DNA of 64,000 bases from Paenibacillus pabuli NBRC 13638 (GCF_001514495.1 NZ_BCNM01000001.1:682001-746000); one strand, 5' to 3'; counted from the stretch's first letter, positions 41,638 to 51,040 are shown. Notes: generated by a model not told the origin, from the letters alone. A program made the numbers and translations.

Positions 41638-43383
41638 ATGTTCGGGAAACCATCCCGGAAGGTGTTTTGGCTATTATTGGTGATTGGAGGGATTATAATG
41701 ACAGGCTTCGAATCTACTGCAAAAGCTGATGCAGATATACGAGCAGCCTGGGTATGGCAGGCCAAGTCTGTCAGTGACGGAGGAGATGAGCTGCTGGACA
41801 ATGCAGCTAAACATAAGATCAACAGACTATATGTGAATGTGGATATGAATCTGTCAGAGGAGGTCTATCACACATTTATCGCCAAAGCCAGCGAGGCTGG
41901 AATTGCCGTGGAAGCTCTTGGCGGAGATCCGTCATGGGCTGTGAAGGGTCGTGAAGGACCGATGCTCAAGCTGGCATCCTGGGTCAGCAATTATAATCTG
42001 GCTGCCGAGCCGAATGAGCGATTTGACGCCATACACCTGGATATCAAACCTTATGTACTGCCACAGTGGAAAGAAGATGCCAAGCCGCTGGTTCAATCCT
42101 GGGTTGCCAATATGAAGCTATTGCTGGAACAGGTGAAACAGACTGGGGCAGTCGAATTGAATATTGACTTGCCTTTTTGGTTGGACTCTTACACCGTGAC
42201 AGGCAGCAGAACTGCTGAAGATGCGGATAACGAGTCATTGTCACACTGGTTTATCGGACAATTTGATCATATTACGCTGCTCGCTTACCGTGATAGCGCC
42301 CAAGGAAACAATGGAATTATACGTTTGATTGAACAAGAAATGATATGGGCTGACGCCAGAAATGTGTCTGTTACCATTGGAGTCAACACCAAGCCTATGC
42401 CTGGCGAAGAGTTCACCACATTTGCCGGGAAAGGTACAACACAACTGGAGAATGTCATAAATGAAGTAGCATCTGCATTCACGGATCACACTTCCTACGC
42501 AGGCTCGGCCGTACATGACATTGTCTATTGGGGACAGCTGGAGCCGGATGACCAGCCTTTGCCTGAGAATCCAGCCAATCAACCAGGAATTCGGGGTACG
42601 TATATCTGGCAGGCCTCTGAGGTTACGGATGATGGAGGAGATCACATTCTGGAGTTTGCGAAAGAACAAAAAATTAACTGGCTATATGTCAGGCTTGATT
42701 TGGATCAACCATACTCCAGCTACCGCAGTTTTGTGAAACGTGCTCAGGCTCAAGGTATTGAGGTTCACGCCATGGGCGGCCATCCCATCTGGGGGAAAAA
42801 GGAAAACCGTCCACGGATCCAGCGATTGATCGATTATGTGAAAAATTATAATGCCGAATCTGAACCAAATGAACAGTTCAAAGGGATTCACCTTGATATT
42901 GAACCCTACACCTTGCCGGAATGGGAAAATAATCGGGATATGCTGCTGACCGAATGGGCTGCGAATATTGCTTATTTCCAGGAAGAGACGAAAAAAGATA
43001 GCAATTTGGAAACGAGTGCAGATCTGGCTGTTTGGCTCGATACGTTACCGTTACCCGGAAGAGACATGTCTGTCAGTGAATACATGATAACGACACTGGA
43101 TCACGTATCCCTGATGGCCTTCCGCAACATTGCCGAGGGCTCCAATGGTATCGCCAACGTTGTCAGTCAGGAGATGGCTATTGCTGATCGTCTGGGTAAA
43201 CAACTGCTCATCTCGGTGGAGATGAAGGAGAATTTTGAAGGGAAACATATTTCATTTTATGATAAAGGAGCAGCGGAGATGGAACGTCAACTGGCTCTCC
43301 TTCCAGATCTTTTAAGTGAATATAACGCCTATAAAGGCAATATCGTCCATGCTTATGATTATTGGATTGAAGCCAAGCCCTGA
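41638..43383 (+). CDS. Secreted tandem TIM-barrel-like protein
   Basis: A 581-residue exported protein with a signal peptide (cleavage near AKA-DAD, residue 30) and two homologous ~270-residue halves. They begin IRAAWVWQAKSVSDGGDELL and IRGTYIWQASEVTDDGGDHIL and share NYNAE-type, HLDIxPY, LPxW and LDHVSLMAFR/FDHITLLAYR elements. The pattern suggests a glycoside-hydrolase-like barrel. The motif is HLDIEPY in repeat 2 (418-424) but HLDIKPY in repeat 1 (133-139), so only the second keeps a likely acidic catalytic residue. The substrate is unknown. GGAGGGAG precedes the ATG. Confidence 0.65.
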   Translation: MFGKPSRKVFWLLLVIGGIIMTGFESTAKADADIRAAWVWQAKSVSDGGDELLDNAAKHKINRLYVNVDMNLSEEVYHTFIAKASEAGIAVEALGGDPSWAVKGREGPMLKLASWVSNYNLAAEPNERFDAIHLDIKPYVLPQWKEDAKPLVQSWVANMKLLLEQVKQTGAVELNIDLPFWLDSYTVTGSRTAEDADNESLSHWFIGQFDHITLLAYRDSAQGNNGIIRLIEQEMIWADARNVSVTIGVNTKPMPGEEFTTFAGKGTTQLENVINEVASAFTDHTSYAGSAVHDIVYWGQLEPDDQPLPENPANQPGIRGTYIWQASEVTDDGGDHILEFAKEQKINWLYVRLDLDQPYSSYRSFVKRAQAQGIEVHAMGGHPIWGKKENRPRIQRLIDYVKNYNAESEPNEQFKGIHLDIEPYTLPEWENNRDMLLTEWAANIAYFQEETKKDSNLETSADLAVWLDTLPLPGRDMSVSEYMITTLDHVSLMAFRNIAEGSNGIANVVSQEMAIADRLGKQLLISVEMKENFEGKHISFYDKGAAEMERQLALLPDLLSEYNAYKGNIVHAYDYWIEAKP

Positions 43384-43413
43384 ATAGTGGGGGATATAGG
43401 AAATCATTTTTCT

Positions 43414-43452
43414 CGGAACTTCATCTGCAGTGAGGTTCCGGGCTTTTTTTTA
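43414..43452 (+). terminator. Intrinsic terminator
   Basis: CGGAAC.TTCA and TGAG.GTTCCG arms with a 7-nt loop, followed by GGC and eight T. Confidence 0.85.
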
Positions 43453-43541
43453 CGCCAAAATGCGAAATTGTGTCACCGAATGGGCGTCTGCACAATACGA
43501 TGTACGGTGAAGAAGAGGTTCAACAAGGGAGGAAACAGGAT

Positions 43542-43964
43542 ATGGCTGTTATTAAAGCCAACTCGGAAGACGTCAAGCTGCTCGCAAGGCTGATGAGGGC
43601 CGAGGCTGAAGGTGACGGCGAACAAGGCATGCTGCTTGTAGGCAATGTGGGTGTAAACCGGGTGCTGGTTGATTGCCTGGACTTCGGCGATATTCGGGAC
43701 ATTAATCGAATGGTCTTTCAGAATCCCGGTGGCTTTGAGTCCACGCAAAAAGGGTACTTCTACCAACGGGCAAGACAATCGGAAATACGCTTGGCGCAGC
43801 GTGTCATCAATGGTGAACGGATCTGGCCGGCCAGCAATTCCCTTTGGTTCTTCCGACCTGTGGGCGACTGTCCACCAACGTGGTATAACCAGCAAAATAC
43901 AGGCCGTTTCAAGGCGCATTGTTTCTTCAGTCCGACAGGTGATGACTGTCCGGAAGTTTATTAA
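43542..43964 (+). CDS. cwlJ: Spore cortex-lytic hydrolase CwlJ
   Basis: A 140-residue SleB/CwlJ hydrolase that degrades cortex peptidoglycan during germination. The family core is clear: LLARLMRAEAEGDGEQGMLLVGNVGVNR with the catalytic Glu, GGFESTQKGYFYQ, then WPASNSLWFFRP and NTGRFKAHCFFSPTG. There is no signal peptide, typical of CwlJ. GGGAGG precedes ATG 43542, and the longer frame from 43470 lacks a site. It is followed after 18 nt by gerQ, whose product is required for CwlJ localisation. Confidence 0.93.
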   Translation: MAVIKANSEDVKLLARLMRAEAEGDGEQGMLLVGNVGVNRVLVDCLDFGDIRDINRMVFQNPGGFESTQKGYFYQRARQSEIRLAQRVINGERIWPASNSLWFFRPVGDCPPTWYNQQNTGRFKAHCFFSPTGDDCPEVY

Positions 43965-43982
43965 AATTGGGGAGGAATTACA

Positions 43983-44501
43983 ATGATTAACCAACCATAT
44001 CAACCAACAACGCAGGCACTGGGTCAACAGGCCAACTCGCAAGTTCAAGGAACATCTTACAAAATCGGTAACGGAATGCCTTCGATGTCGCCAACACCAG
44101 GCATGGTTTCACCAAGCTCCACAAGTGTACCTCCACTCGTATCCAGTGGCAGTCCAATGACGCCAGGAGGTGGCGTTGTCACAACAACTGCACCGCAGTT
44201 TGAACAATCCTACATTGAAAACATTTTGCGTCTGAACCTCGGTAAATTCGGTACGTTCTACATGACTTATGAAGGTAACAAAGAGTGGAATGCTCGTATT
44301 TTCCAAGGTATACTGGAAGCAGCAGGTCGTGACCATATCATTATCAGTGATCCCAATACCGGAAAACGCATCATTCTGCTGATGGTCAATCTCGACTACG
44401 CTACATTCGATGAGCCTTTGTTGTATCAATATCCAGGTGTGATCGGGAACTATCCGCAGCAACCAAGCAGACGCTATTCTGTAGGGAAAAAGAGAACATA
44501 A
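43983..44501 (+). CDS. gerQ: Spore coat protein GerQ
   Basis: A 172-residue coat protein needed for CwlJ function at the spore inner coat. The N-terminal ~75 residues are a Pro/Ser/Gln-rich low-complexity region. The conserved GerQ core follows: SYIENILRLNLGKFGTFYMTYEGNKEWNARIFQG, then AGRDHIIISDPNTGKRIILLMVNLDYATFDEPLLYQYPG (given in part). GGGGAGG precedes the ATG. It forms an operon with cwlJ and is expected to be mother-cell expressed. Confidence 0.93.
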   Translation: MINQPYQPTTQALGQQANSQVQGTSYKIGNGMPSMSPTPGMVSPSSTSVPPLVSSGSPMTPGGGVVTTTAPQFEQSYIENILRLNLGKFGTFYMTYEGNKEWNARIFQGILEAAGRDHIIISDPNTGKRIILLMVNLDYATFDEPLLYQYPGVIGNYPQQPSRRYSVGKKRT

Positions 44502-44521
44502 TATAATACGGCCATACACAG

Positions 44522-44566
44522 GCTGTCTCGAATGCGGATCTTATTCTGCAAACGGGGCAGCTTTTC
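44522..44566 (+). terminator. Intrinsic terminator after gerQ
   Basis: GCTGTCTCG pairs with CGGGGCAGC (two GU pairs) and is followed by TTTT. Confidence 0.65.
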
Positions 44567-44693
44567 CTATATTATGATATAGAGCATAAACAAATAAAAA
44601 AAGAACATTAACAGAAGTAACCTTTTCCTCAAATCAGGGCACTTAGAAATAAATACATCATGCAGCAAGCGCACAGGAAGGAGCCAGACAATA

Positions 44694-46265
44694 TTGAAGA
44701 CATGGATCGATGGAGCAATTCAGGGGGAAGCCGAGGCTTATGAACAGCTGGTGAAGCATTTTCGTGGGATGGCACAGGCAGTAGCCTATCAAAAATTAGA
44801 GGACACATTCCTGGCCGAAGATGTGGTTCAAGAGGCGTTCACCGAGGCCTTTGCCAATCTGTCGAAGCTGGAGAATCCCGATGCTTTTCCCGGGTGGTTC
44901 AAAGTCATCGTGGAAAGACAATGTTACCGTCAAATGAGGCGTAAGCAGCATGCCACCGTTCCAGTCCTGGAAATTCAGGATCTCATTCAGGAGGAGGATG
45001 AAGCTCACAATCCTGAAGAACAGGCTTTGAAAAGAGAGGTCCGTCGTCTCTTACGAGAGTCAATTGCCATTTTACCGTCTTCCATGCAGCTTGCTGTGGA
45101 TTTGTTTTATTTTCAGGGCTATTCACTTAAGGAAATGTCAGAGTTCCTTGGTGTGAACGTTCCGGCACTGAAGAAACGCCTGTATGATGCCAGGTCCAGA
45201 CTCAGGAGATCACTTCCTGTGGCGGACGTCATCTCGGTATTTAGTGATCTATATGAAGGAGGAAAAGGAATGCTACACATTATGAATGGTGACCATGCGG
45301 CTGACCGGTTAAGACAAAGCGGGATTCAAGGTGACATTTTGGTCTGGAAAGAACTGTATACCTTCGGACCGATAACGAGAAATATGAGGAATGAGAAGGC
45401 GCGAAGTGCACGTGCACCATATTTGGAGCAGCATTTGAATATTCCGCAGACAGAATATTTGAAAATTAAAGAACTGGAGCAGAGGTTAAGCTCATTCCAT
45501 CCATACAAAGAGATCGTTCTGTGGTTTGAGTATGACCTCTATGATCAGTCGATGCTTTCATACCTGCTGGATTATTTCAAGGAACAGGACCTAAAGGATA
45601 CGAAGTTGAATCTGTTATGCATTGATTCCTATCCGGATATTGAGCATTTTCGGGGACTAGGACAGCTTACCCCTTCGCAAATAGGACGATTGTCAGGTAC
45701 TTGGCATGTCATGGAATCAGAGGAACTCCAGGCTGGCAGCGAGTTTTGGGCAGCTTATGCATCATCTGACATTCAGGATCACCAGGACTATTTGCTGGAA
45801 AATGCATCCGTGCTCCCTTTTGCACACGCTGCATTCAAGGCCCATCTGTCCCGTCTGCCTTCCGTATTCAATGGACTGAGCATCATTGAGCAAACCACAC
45901 TGGAGGCTGTAAGTGAGGGCGTGGATCACCCCTATCCATTATTCAAGCATGTCGGAAACAGGCTGCATCTCTTGGGGATGGGGGATCTGGAGTACTGGGC
46001 GCATCTGAAGAGAATGACGGAGGAACCTCATGCCTTACTTCAATTGAGCGGTGTACAAGCCTTTCCTGATTTCCAGCAGCAGCATGACGATTTCCGTAAC
46101 GGTGTCCTATCTCTGACCAAACTAGGTATTCAGGTGCTGAACGGAGAAGCAGATTGGGCGCTGTTACGAAAAGAAACATCATGGATTGGCGGTCTTCAGA
46201 TTGGGGAAGGGGAAAACACGTCATGGCGCTGGGACACCGTTAAAGAAAACGTAGTGATCCTATAG
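44694..46265 (+). CDS. ECF sigma factor fused to DUF1835 protein
   Basis: A 523-residue fusion. Residues 1-175 form an ECF-type sigma factor: region 2 (FLAEDVVQEAFTEAFANL, about 39-56) and region 4 (LPSSMQLAVDLFYFQGYSLKEMSEFLGVNVPALKKRL, in part). Residues from about 193 (MLHIMNGDHAADRLRQSGI...VWKELYTFGPI) form a DUF1835-type domain that normally occurs alone, followed by a helical C-terminal part. The C-terminal part may act as a sensor or regulator of sigma activity. TTG 44694 has AAGGAG about 10 nt upstream. No anti-sigma gene is adjacent. Confidence 0.82.
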   Translation: MKTWIDGAIQGEAEAYEQLVKHFRGMAQAVAYQKLEDTFLAEDVVQEAFTEAFANLSKLENPDAFPGWFKVIVERQCYRQMRRKQHATVPVLEIQDLIQEEDEAHNPEEQALKREVRRLLRESIAILPSSMQLAVDLFYFQGYSLKEMSEFLGVNVPALKKRLYDARSRLRRSLPVADVISVFSDLYEGGKGMLHIMNGDHAADRLRQSGIQGDILVWKELYTFGPITRNMRNEKARSARAPYLEQHLNIPQTEYLKIKELEQRLSSFHPYKEIVLWFEYDLYDQSMLSYLLDYFKEQDLKDTKLNLLCIDSYPDIEHFRGLGQLTPSQIGRLSGTWHVMESEELQAGSEFWAAYASSDIQDHQDYLLENASVLPFAHAAFKAHLSRLPSVFNGLSIIEQTTLEAVSEGVDHPYPLFKHVGNRLHLLGMGDLEYWAHLKRMTEEPHALLQLSGVQAFPDFQQQHDDFRNGVLSLTKLGIQVLNGEADWALLRKETSWIGGLQIGEGENTSWRWDTVKENVVIL

Positions 46266-46357
46266 AGAGTGATCGTAGCGGAGGCAGAATAAAGCAGTAG
46301 AAACAGTTGAGCGTAGATCGGCGTTATTCAAACCTTATTCATAAAATCGCGTAAAAA

Positions 46358-46402
46358 GAGTATCCTGCCATGTCTCAACATGAGCGAGGATACTCTTTTG
46401 TT
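46358..46402. terminator. Bidirectional terminator
   Basis: AAAAGAGTATCC pairs with GGATACTCTTTT across a 20-nt loop with T and A tracts on both sides. It separates the convergent sigma-fusion and alkaline phosphatase genes. Confidence 0.88.
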
Positions 46403-46416
46403 AGTCAACCGTTATT

Positions 46417-48273
46417 CTATTTGGACGCATCCAATTTCAATGCAGTTACCATCTTGCGGAACACATCCGTATTATCCAGATAACCGGAGAACAGGCGGGA
46501 CCCGGGTCCTGAGGCATTGATTGGTACATCGTCGAATGTGTGGACTTCCTGGCCTTCATCATGAGGCAGGTTACCCGTATAGTGGACACCGTCCGGATCT
46601 TTATCCGGGTTAGCGATATACCATGTTTTGTCCTTCACATTAGGATCCTGAATGGTAGGGCTGATTGGCACCGGATTAGAAAGATAGTCCTCATTATTGT
46701 CCGGCATATTGCCCCAGCCGACAGCAATCTTCCACTCCGAATCCGGGTTGTCCGGGAAGCCATCCCCGTTTGCATCCACATACGTCGGGAACTTGGAATC
46801 AGCATAGGTACCGATCAATTCACGGAGTTCGTCGCCCGATTTACCTTTGGCGGCTTCCGTGTTATATGTTCCGTTGAGGGTAAGAGAATGACCATGGTCG
46901 GATGTGACGATCACGAGTGTATCCGGGTGTTCCTTTGCATATTCCTTAACCCGACCCACCGTTTGATCGAATTCAATTGCATCCCATACGGAGCGTTCAA
47001 AATCCATGGTATGAGCCTGTTTATCAATCGATGCGCCTTCAACCATCAGGAAAAATCCATTCTTGTTCTGTTCCAGCACCTGAAGGGCTGTGTCGGTCAT
47101 TTCCATTAACGTTGGCTGATCGGTATCCGTGCCCACAATTTCGTTGTTGTTAGGCTGAGTATATTCCCGGTCATAATATACGTTCATGTTGCCTTTGCGA
47201 AATAAACCGAGCAATGATTTGGTAGAGGCAGACTTATCCAGATTCGTTGCATCAGTAACGTAGGTATAACCTTCTTTTTTGAACTCCTCCACAATATTGC
47301 GTCCGTCTTTGCGTTTTCCACCATCCTTCGCCGGAAGGAACCACTCCAGTCCACCGCCCAGAATAACATCCGGTCGATTGGCTTCATTCAAATACATGCT
47401 GGCAATCGCTTCTTGCTCACCACGCTTACGCGTGTGGACAGCCATTGCAGCCGGCGTCGCATCCGTTACATCCGCAGTCGTTACAAGCCCAGTAGCCATG
47501 CCACGCGTCCGCTTGACCAGCTCAACGATGTTTTCCACCTTCGGATCGTCAAAAGGGTCTGGTGTATTATCCGGGTAGACCCCCTCGGCATTGACGGCCG
47601 TTTTGTGACCGGTTGCATATGCGGAAGCACTATTGGCCGAATCGGTAACGATGGAATCCATGCCAGACGTGGTGACCATGCCCATGGCATCCATTTGTTC
47701 CATCTCCAGCCAGCCATTGAATTTGCCTTCGTGAATACCCTTGGATACAACGCGAGCGGCGGTGCGAATATTGGCACTCATGCCATCGCCGATCATCAGA
47801 ACGACATTTTTGGCTTGCTCACCGTTTGTCAGTATGGCCGTGTCTTTGGAAGGATTGAACACTTGGTATACGACCCGCGAATATGTACGCTTGCCTGTAG
47901 CCGTTGTTTCGGCGGTTACCACGATGGAATCACTCTCTTTGAAGGTAACATCCCGGATGGTGTATTCTGTGCTCAGATCACTGCTGCTTGTCCAGGTTCC
48001 GGATTTGCCAAAATATTTGTCCGGTGACAAGCCATTAACCTGGATTTTGATATCTCCCGATTGGAGCTTGGCACCGTTCAGTTCAACCCGAAAATCCAGC
48101 TTTTGGCCAGCCAGAATCTGAGCGCGATCGATAGGTAAAATGGTAAATGCGGCCGGGGCCGTCTGGTGCTGGGCAGATACGGGTTCAGCATTGGCCTGCC
48201 AAGGCACTGCTGTGATCGCAACAGCCGCGCTGAGTAGTAGAGCATTCCATTTCATAGCATGATGGCTTTTCAA
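46417..48273 (-). CDS. Secreted alkaline phosphatase
   Basis: A 618-residue alkaline phosphatase that releases phosphate from monoesters outside the membrane. A signal peptide (cut near ANA-EPV) is followed by a ~110-residue beta domain, then the catalytic domain with VVLMIGDGMS, DSANSASAYATGHKT holding the nucleophile Ser, EGASIDKQAHTMDFERS and VIVTSDHGHS as zinc ligands. TTG at 48273 has GGAGG 8 nt upstream and puts the signal peptide at the start, while the upstream 35 codons are poorly supported. A Pho-box-like repeat lies at 48330-48357. Confidence 0.88.
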   Translation of the reverse strand: MKSHHAMKWNALLLSAAVAITAVPWQANAEPVSAQHQTAPAAFTILPIDRAQILAGQKLDFRVELNGAKLQSGDIKIQVNGLSPDKYFGKSGTWTSSSDLSTEYTIRDVTFKESDSIVVTAETTATGKRTYSRVVYQVFNPSKDTAILTNGEQAKNVVLMIGDGMSANIRTAARVVSKGIHEGKFNGWLEMEQMDAMGMVTTSGMDSIVTDSANSASAYATGHKTAVNAEGVYPDNTPDPFDDPKVENIVELVKRTRGMATGLVTTADVTDATPAAMAVHTRKRGEQEAIASMYLNEANRPDVILGGGLEWFLPAKDGGKRKDGRNIVEEFKKEGYTYVTDATNLDKSASTKSLLGLFRKGNMNVYYDREYTQPNNNEIVGTDTDQPTLMEMTDTALQVLEQNKNGFFLMVEGASIDKQAHTMDFERSVWDAIEFDQTVGRVKEYAKEHPDTLVIVTSDHGHSLTLNGTYNTEAAKGKSGDELRELIGTYADSKFPTYVDANGDGFPDNPDSEWKIAVGWGNMPDNNEDYLSNPVPISPTIQDPNVKDKTWYIANPDKDPDGVHYTGNLPHDEGQEVHTFDDVPINASGPGSRLFSGYLDNTDVFRKMVTALKLDASK

Positions 48274-48329
48274 TGTACATACCTCCGGAATCGAAAATTG
48301 TTGTTCTATTTGGAAGTATATAGCTGAAT

Positions 48330-48357
48330 GATTAACTGAGCGTAAGAGAAAAGTTAA
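48330..48357 (-). promoter_or_regulatory. Possible Pho box
   Basis: On the minus strand, TTAACT, TTACGC and TTAATC occur at 10-12-nt spacing, resembling the TTAACA-type direct repeats bound by PhoP. It lies about 57-85 nt upstream of the phosphatase start. Confidence 0.4.
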
Positions 48358-48605
48358 ACCGTAAGTAAGAAGATGCATATATTTGTTAGTAAAACGTAAA
48401 AAAAACAGCGTATTCGGTACATTTGTTAACGAAATAGCCCGTATGCATCATTTCGTTGTCATAGGACACGGATTGACTGTGTAGTGTAGAATTATATAAT
48501 AAAAGAAGCATATCCTTGTTATTCGACAGAAGAAGGTGGAGGTGAACGCATTGGGAAATTGAAACTGCATATGAGCGGCAGAATAGCAAATATCCTACAT
48601 TTTCG

Positions 48606-48645
48606 AAGGAGGTGGACCTATTTGCCGAAGAATGACGGCGAATAG
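48606..48645 (+). promoter_or_regulatory. Mini-ORF leader before CNNM gene
   Basis: AAGGAGGTG (48606-48614) lies 7 nt before a TTG at 48622 that opens an 8-codon frame (LPKNDGE, stop at 48645). It is the strongest ribosome site in the region but is followed by a stop 9 nt before the real gene's TTG start. This suggests a translated leader that couples to or regulates the transporter. Confidence 0.4.
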
Positions 48646-48654
48646 GATGATAAT

Positions 48655-49971
48655 TTGAGTGACCCCTTACCGAGTATATTGAATTTATTTTTAATTGCTT
48701 TGCTTGTATTGATGAATGGTTTCTTTGTCTCAGCAGAATTCGCGATGGTCAAAGTTCGTGGCAGCCGGATTGAAGCTTTGGTGGAAACAGGCAATAAAAA
48801 TGCGATGTATGCTTCCAATATTGTACGCAACCTAGATGCTTATCTATCCGCGTGCCAATTGGGCATCACGCTCGCTTCACTTGGACTCGGATGGCTGGGA
48901 GAGCCAGCGATTGCTCACCTGTTAGAGCCCATGTTTACTGCATTAGGAATGGGACCGGTATATGTACACGGAATTTCCATTGCGATTGCTTTTATTATTA
49001 TTACGATTTTGCATATTGTACTCGGGGAACTTGCTCCCAAGACGATGGCCATCCGCAAATCAGAGACGATTACGTTATGGTCTGCGGCGCTGCTTACGTT
49101 CTTTTACAAATTAATGTATCCCTTTATCTGGGCCCTGAATGGAATGGCGAACAGCCTGCTGAGAGTGTTTCGCATGGCACCGGCCTCGGAGCATGACTCG
49201 GCGCATAGTGAAGATGAAATACGCATTCTGATGAAAGAAAGCAATAAGAGCGGTTTAATTGACAATACTGAATTGGCGCTTGTTGATAATATATTTGATT
49301 TTACGGCAACGACCGCCCGTGAAATTATGATTCCGCGGACGGAAATGATCTGCCTGAATGCCAATCAGTCCATGCTGGAAAATTTGGAAATTGCCAGTGA
49401 AAGCATGCGCACCCGTTATCCGGTTTATAACGGTGACAAAGATCATATTATCGGTTTCATTCACATCAAAGACCTGATGCGGTCTCAGCTTACAGATACA
49501 ATCTCGGTGATCCGGCCGATTCTCGCCGTACCCGATTCTACCCCGATCAGTGACCTGCTCAAGCGGATGCAGCGCAGCAAGACACAGATTGCCATCCTGA
49601 TTGACGAATACGGGGGCACATCCGGTCTTGTGACGCTTGAAGACATCATGGAAGAGATTGTAGGCGAGATTCAGGATGAATTTGACCAAGAGCGGCCAGC
49701 GATTGAGAAAGTGGATGAAATGGAATACTCCATTGACGGCCTCATGCTGATTGAAGAGGTTAGTGAGCGCTTTGGTCTGGATATGGACCGGGCAGACTAT
49801 GACACGATTGGCGGCTGGTTATACTCCAGAGTAGAAGCCATCCCACCAGAAGTGGGGCAATCGGTAGAGTATGGTGGTTATGTCTTTGTTATTCAAGAGA
49901 CCGAGCATAAGCGGATTTCACGTGTAAATGTGATTAAGCTTGATCTGATGGTAGAAGGCGAAGGGGCCTGA
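48655..49971 (+). CDS. CNNM/CorC-type hemolysin family transporter
   Basis: A 438-residue membrane protein of the hemolysin/CNNM family, whose relatives mediate Mg2+ (or Na+/Mg2+) export. The DUF21 domain (about 5-200) has several transmembrane helices and the motifs NGFFVSAEFAMVKVR, GITLASLGLGWLGEPA and LGELAPKTMAIRK. Two CBS domains follow (about 215-335, with REIMIPRTEM and LIDEYGGTSGLVTLEDIMEEIVGEI), then a CorC_HlyC domain (about 350-430). The start is TTG with AGGATGA. Its ligand is inferred from the family. Confidence 0.9.
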   Translation: MSDPLPSILNLFLIALLVLMNGFFVSAEFAMVKVRGSRIEALVETGNKNAMYASNIVRNLDAYLSACQLGITLASLGLGWLGEPAIAHLLEPMFTALGMGPVYVHGISIAIAFIIITILHIVLGELAPKTMAIRKSETITLWSAALLTFFYKLMYPFIWALNGMANSLLRVFRMAPASEHDSAHSEDEIRILMKESNKSGLIDNTELALVDNIFDFTATTAREIMIPRTEMICLNANQSMLENLEIASESMRTRYPVYNGDKDHIIGFIHIKDLMRSQLTDTISVIRPILAVPDSTPISDLLKRMQRSKTQIAILIDEYGGTSGLVTLEDIMEEIVGEIQDEFDQERPAIEKVDEMEYSIDGLMLIEEVSERFGLDMDRADYDTIGGWLYSRVEAIPPEVGQSVEYGGYVFVIQETEHKRISRVNVIKLDLMVEGEGA

Positions 49972-50012
49972 TCCAAGGTGTTATTTATGGAGAAATGAGA
50001 TCTGGTCTATAG

Positions 50013-50050
50013 AAAGGCCGTACGGTGGATTAATTCACTGTGCGGCTTTT
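50013..50050 (+). terminator. Intrinsic terminator
   Basis: GCCGTACGGTG pairs with CACTGTGCGGC over 11 bp including GU pairs, followed by TTTTTG. Confidence 0.82.
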
Positions 50051-50131
50051 TGTGTTTACCCTATAAACGTAGCTCGCACGGCTGTAAACAAGGTATAATG
50101 GAACGACTTTGCAAGATAGGAGAGGTTGAGA

Positions 50132-51040
50132 TTGAGCTATCGCATTGAGTTTGGATTTACGCCTGTATTTGAATTCATGGCCAGTTTGCATACATATATT
50201 TGCCGGAAATCGCATAAAAAGATTGATTTATCCATAGCTTGGGCGCAAGGTACAGAAGGGCAGCTAACCCCTGAGCTTGCTGCTGTTTTGCAAAATATGA
50301 ACGTGGATGATGATTGGAAATGGATGTATTTACTTGTCTGTTTGCGAGTGGAAGCTGAGGAGCCGGAAGATTTTATTGAATGGTTCAGCCAACGAACAGT
50401 GCTTGAGCTCCGTGACATTTTTGCCCGGTACAGTTTCCCCTATACGGATGATATCGCTGCCTTTCAGACCAAGATGACCTATGTCTTGACCGGATGGAAC
50501 GATCAATATTTTCGCTTGCTGGATCCCGTAATCTTACAACATCAGCGCCACGAGGTTATGAACCGTAAGAAGCAGTTAAATCAATCTCCCCAGAAAGAGG
50601 TACTCGACGATGCGACCAATGGGTTGATGTTCCGGGATATGAAAGGGCTGGAGAGACTGCTGCTTGTGCCACAATTTCATTTTCAGCCGTTAAATGTCAT
50701 CCTGCATTTTGGGGATACCCTGCTGTGTCATTATTCCTCCAGATTGTATATGGGAGACCATGAGTATATTCCGACCCATCATTTACGCGTGATCCGCAGC
50801 TTAGGAGAGAAGAATAGACTGAAAATCATGCGTTTTCTGCATCAGGGACCGCATTCGTTTATAGAGATTGTTCGTCACTTGAAGCTCTCCAAAGGAATTA
50901 CTCATGATCATCTTTCCAAGCTTCGTGGAGCAGGATTGGTCTATGCGCATTTTGAAGGAGAGAGCCTGGTAGAGTATTCACTTCGTCTTCATGCACTGGA
51001 GCAAATTTTGCCGAATGTCATGAATTATTTGGAGCAATAA
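50132..51040 (+). CDS. ArsR-like transcription regulator
   Basis: A 302-residue regulator whose C-terminal 90 residues are an ArsR-type winged helix: LRVIRSLGEKNRLKIMRFLHQGPHSFIEIVRHLKLSKGITHDHLSKLRGAGLV (in part). The first ~210 residues are a helical domain without a recognised family (EFGFTPVFEFMASLHTYI start, typical of Paenibacillus/Bacillus regulators). TTG 50132 has AGGAGAGG about 6 nt upstream. It lies beside the peptide transporter genes, whose promoter has an inverted repeat, so it is the likely local regulator. Confidence 0.78.
   Translation: MSYRIEFGFTPVFEFMASLHTYICRKSHKKIDLSIAWAQGTEGQLTPELAAVLQNMNVDDDWKWMYLLVCLRVEAEEPEDFIEWFSQRTVLELRDIFARYSFPYTDDIAAFQTKMTYVLTGWNDQYFRLLDPVILQHQRHEVMNRKKQLNQSPQKEVLDDATNGLMFRDMKGLERLLLVPQFHFQPLNVILHFGDTLLCHYSSRLYMGDHEYIPTHHLRVIRSLGEKNRLKIMRFLHQGPHSFIEIVRHLKLSKGITHDHLSKLRGAGLVYAHFEGESLVEYSLRLHALEQILPNVMNYLEQ

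Noticed and set aside
46540-48121. Plus-strand frames of 189, 204 and 126 codons
   Set aside because: All lie antisense to the alkaline phosphatase gene, which has full catalytic motifs and a signal peptide.
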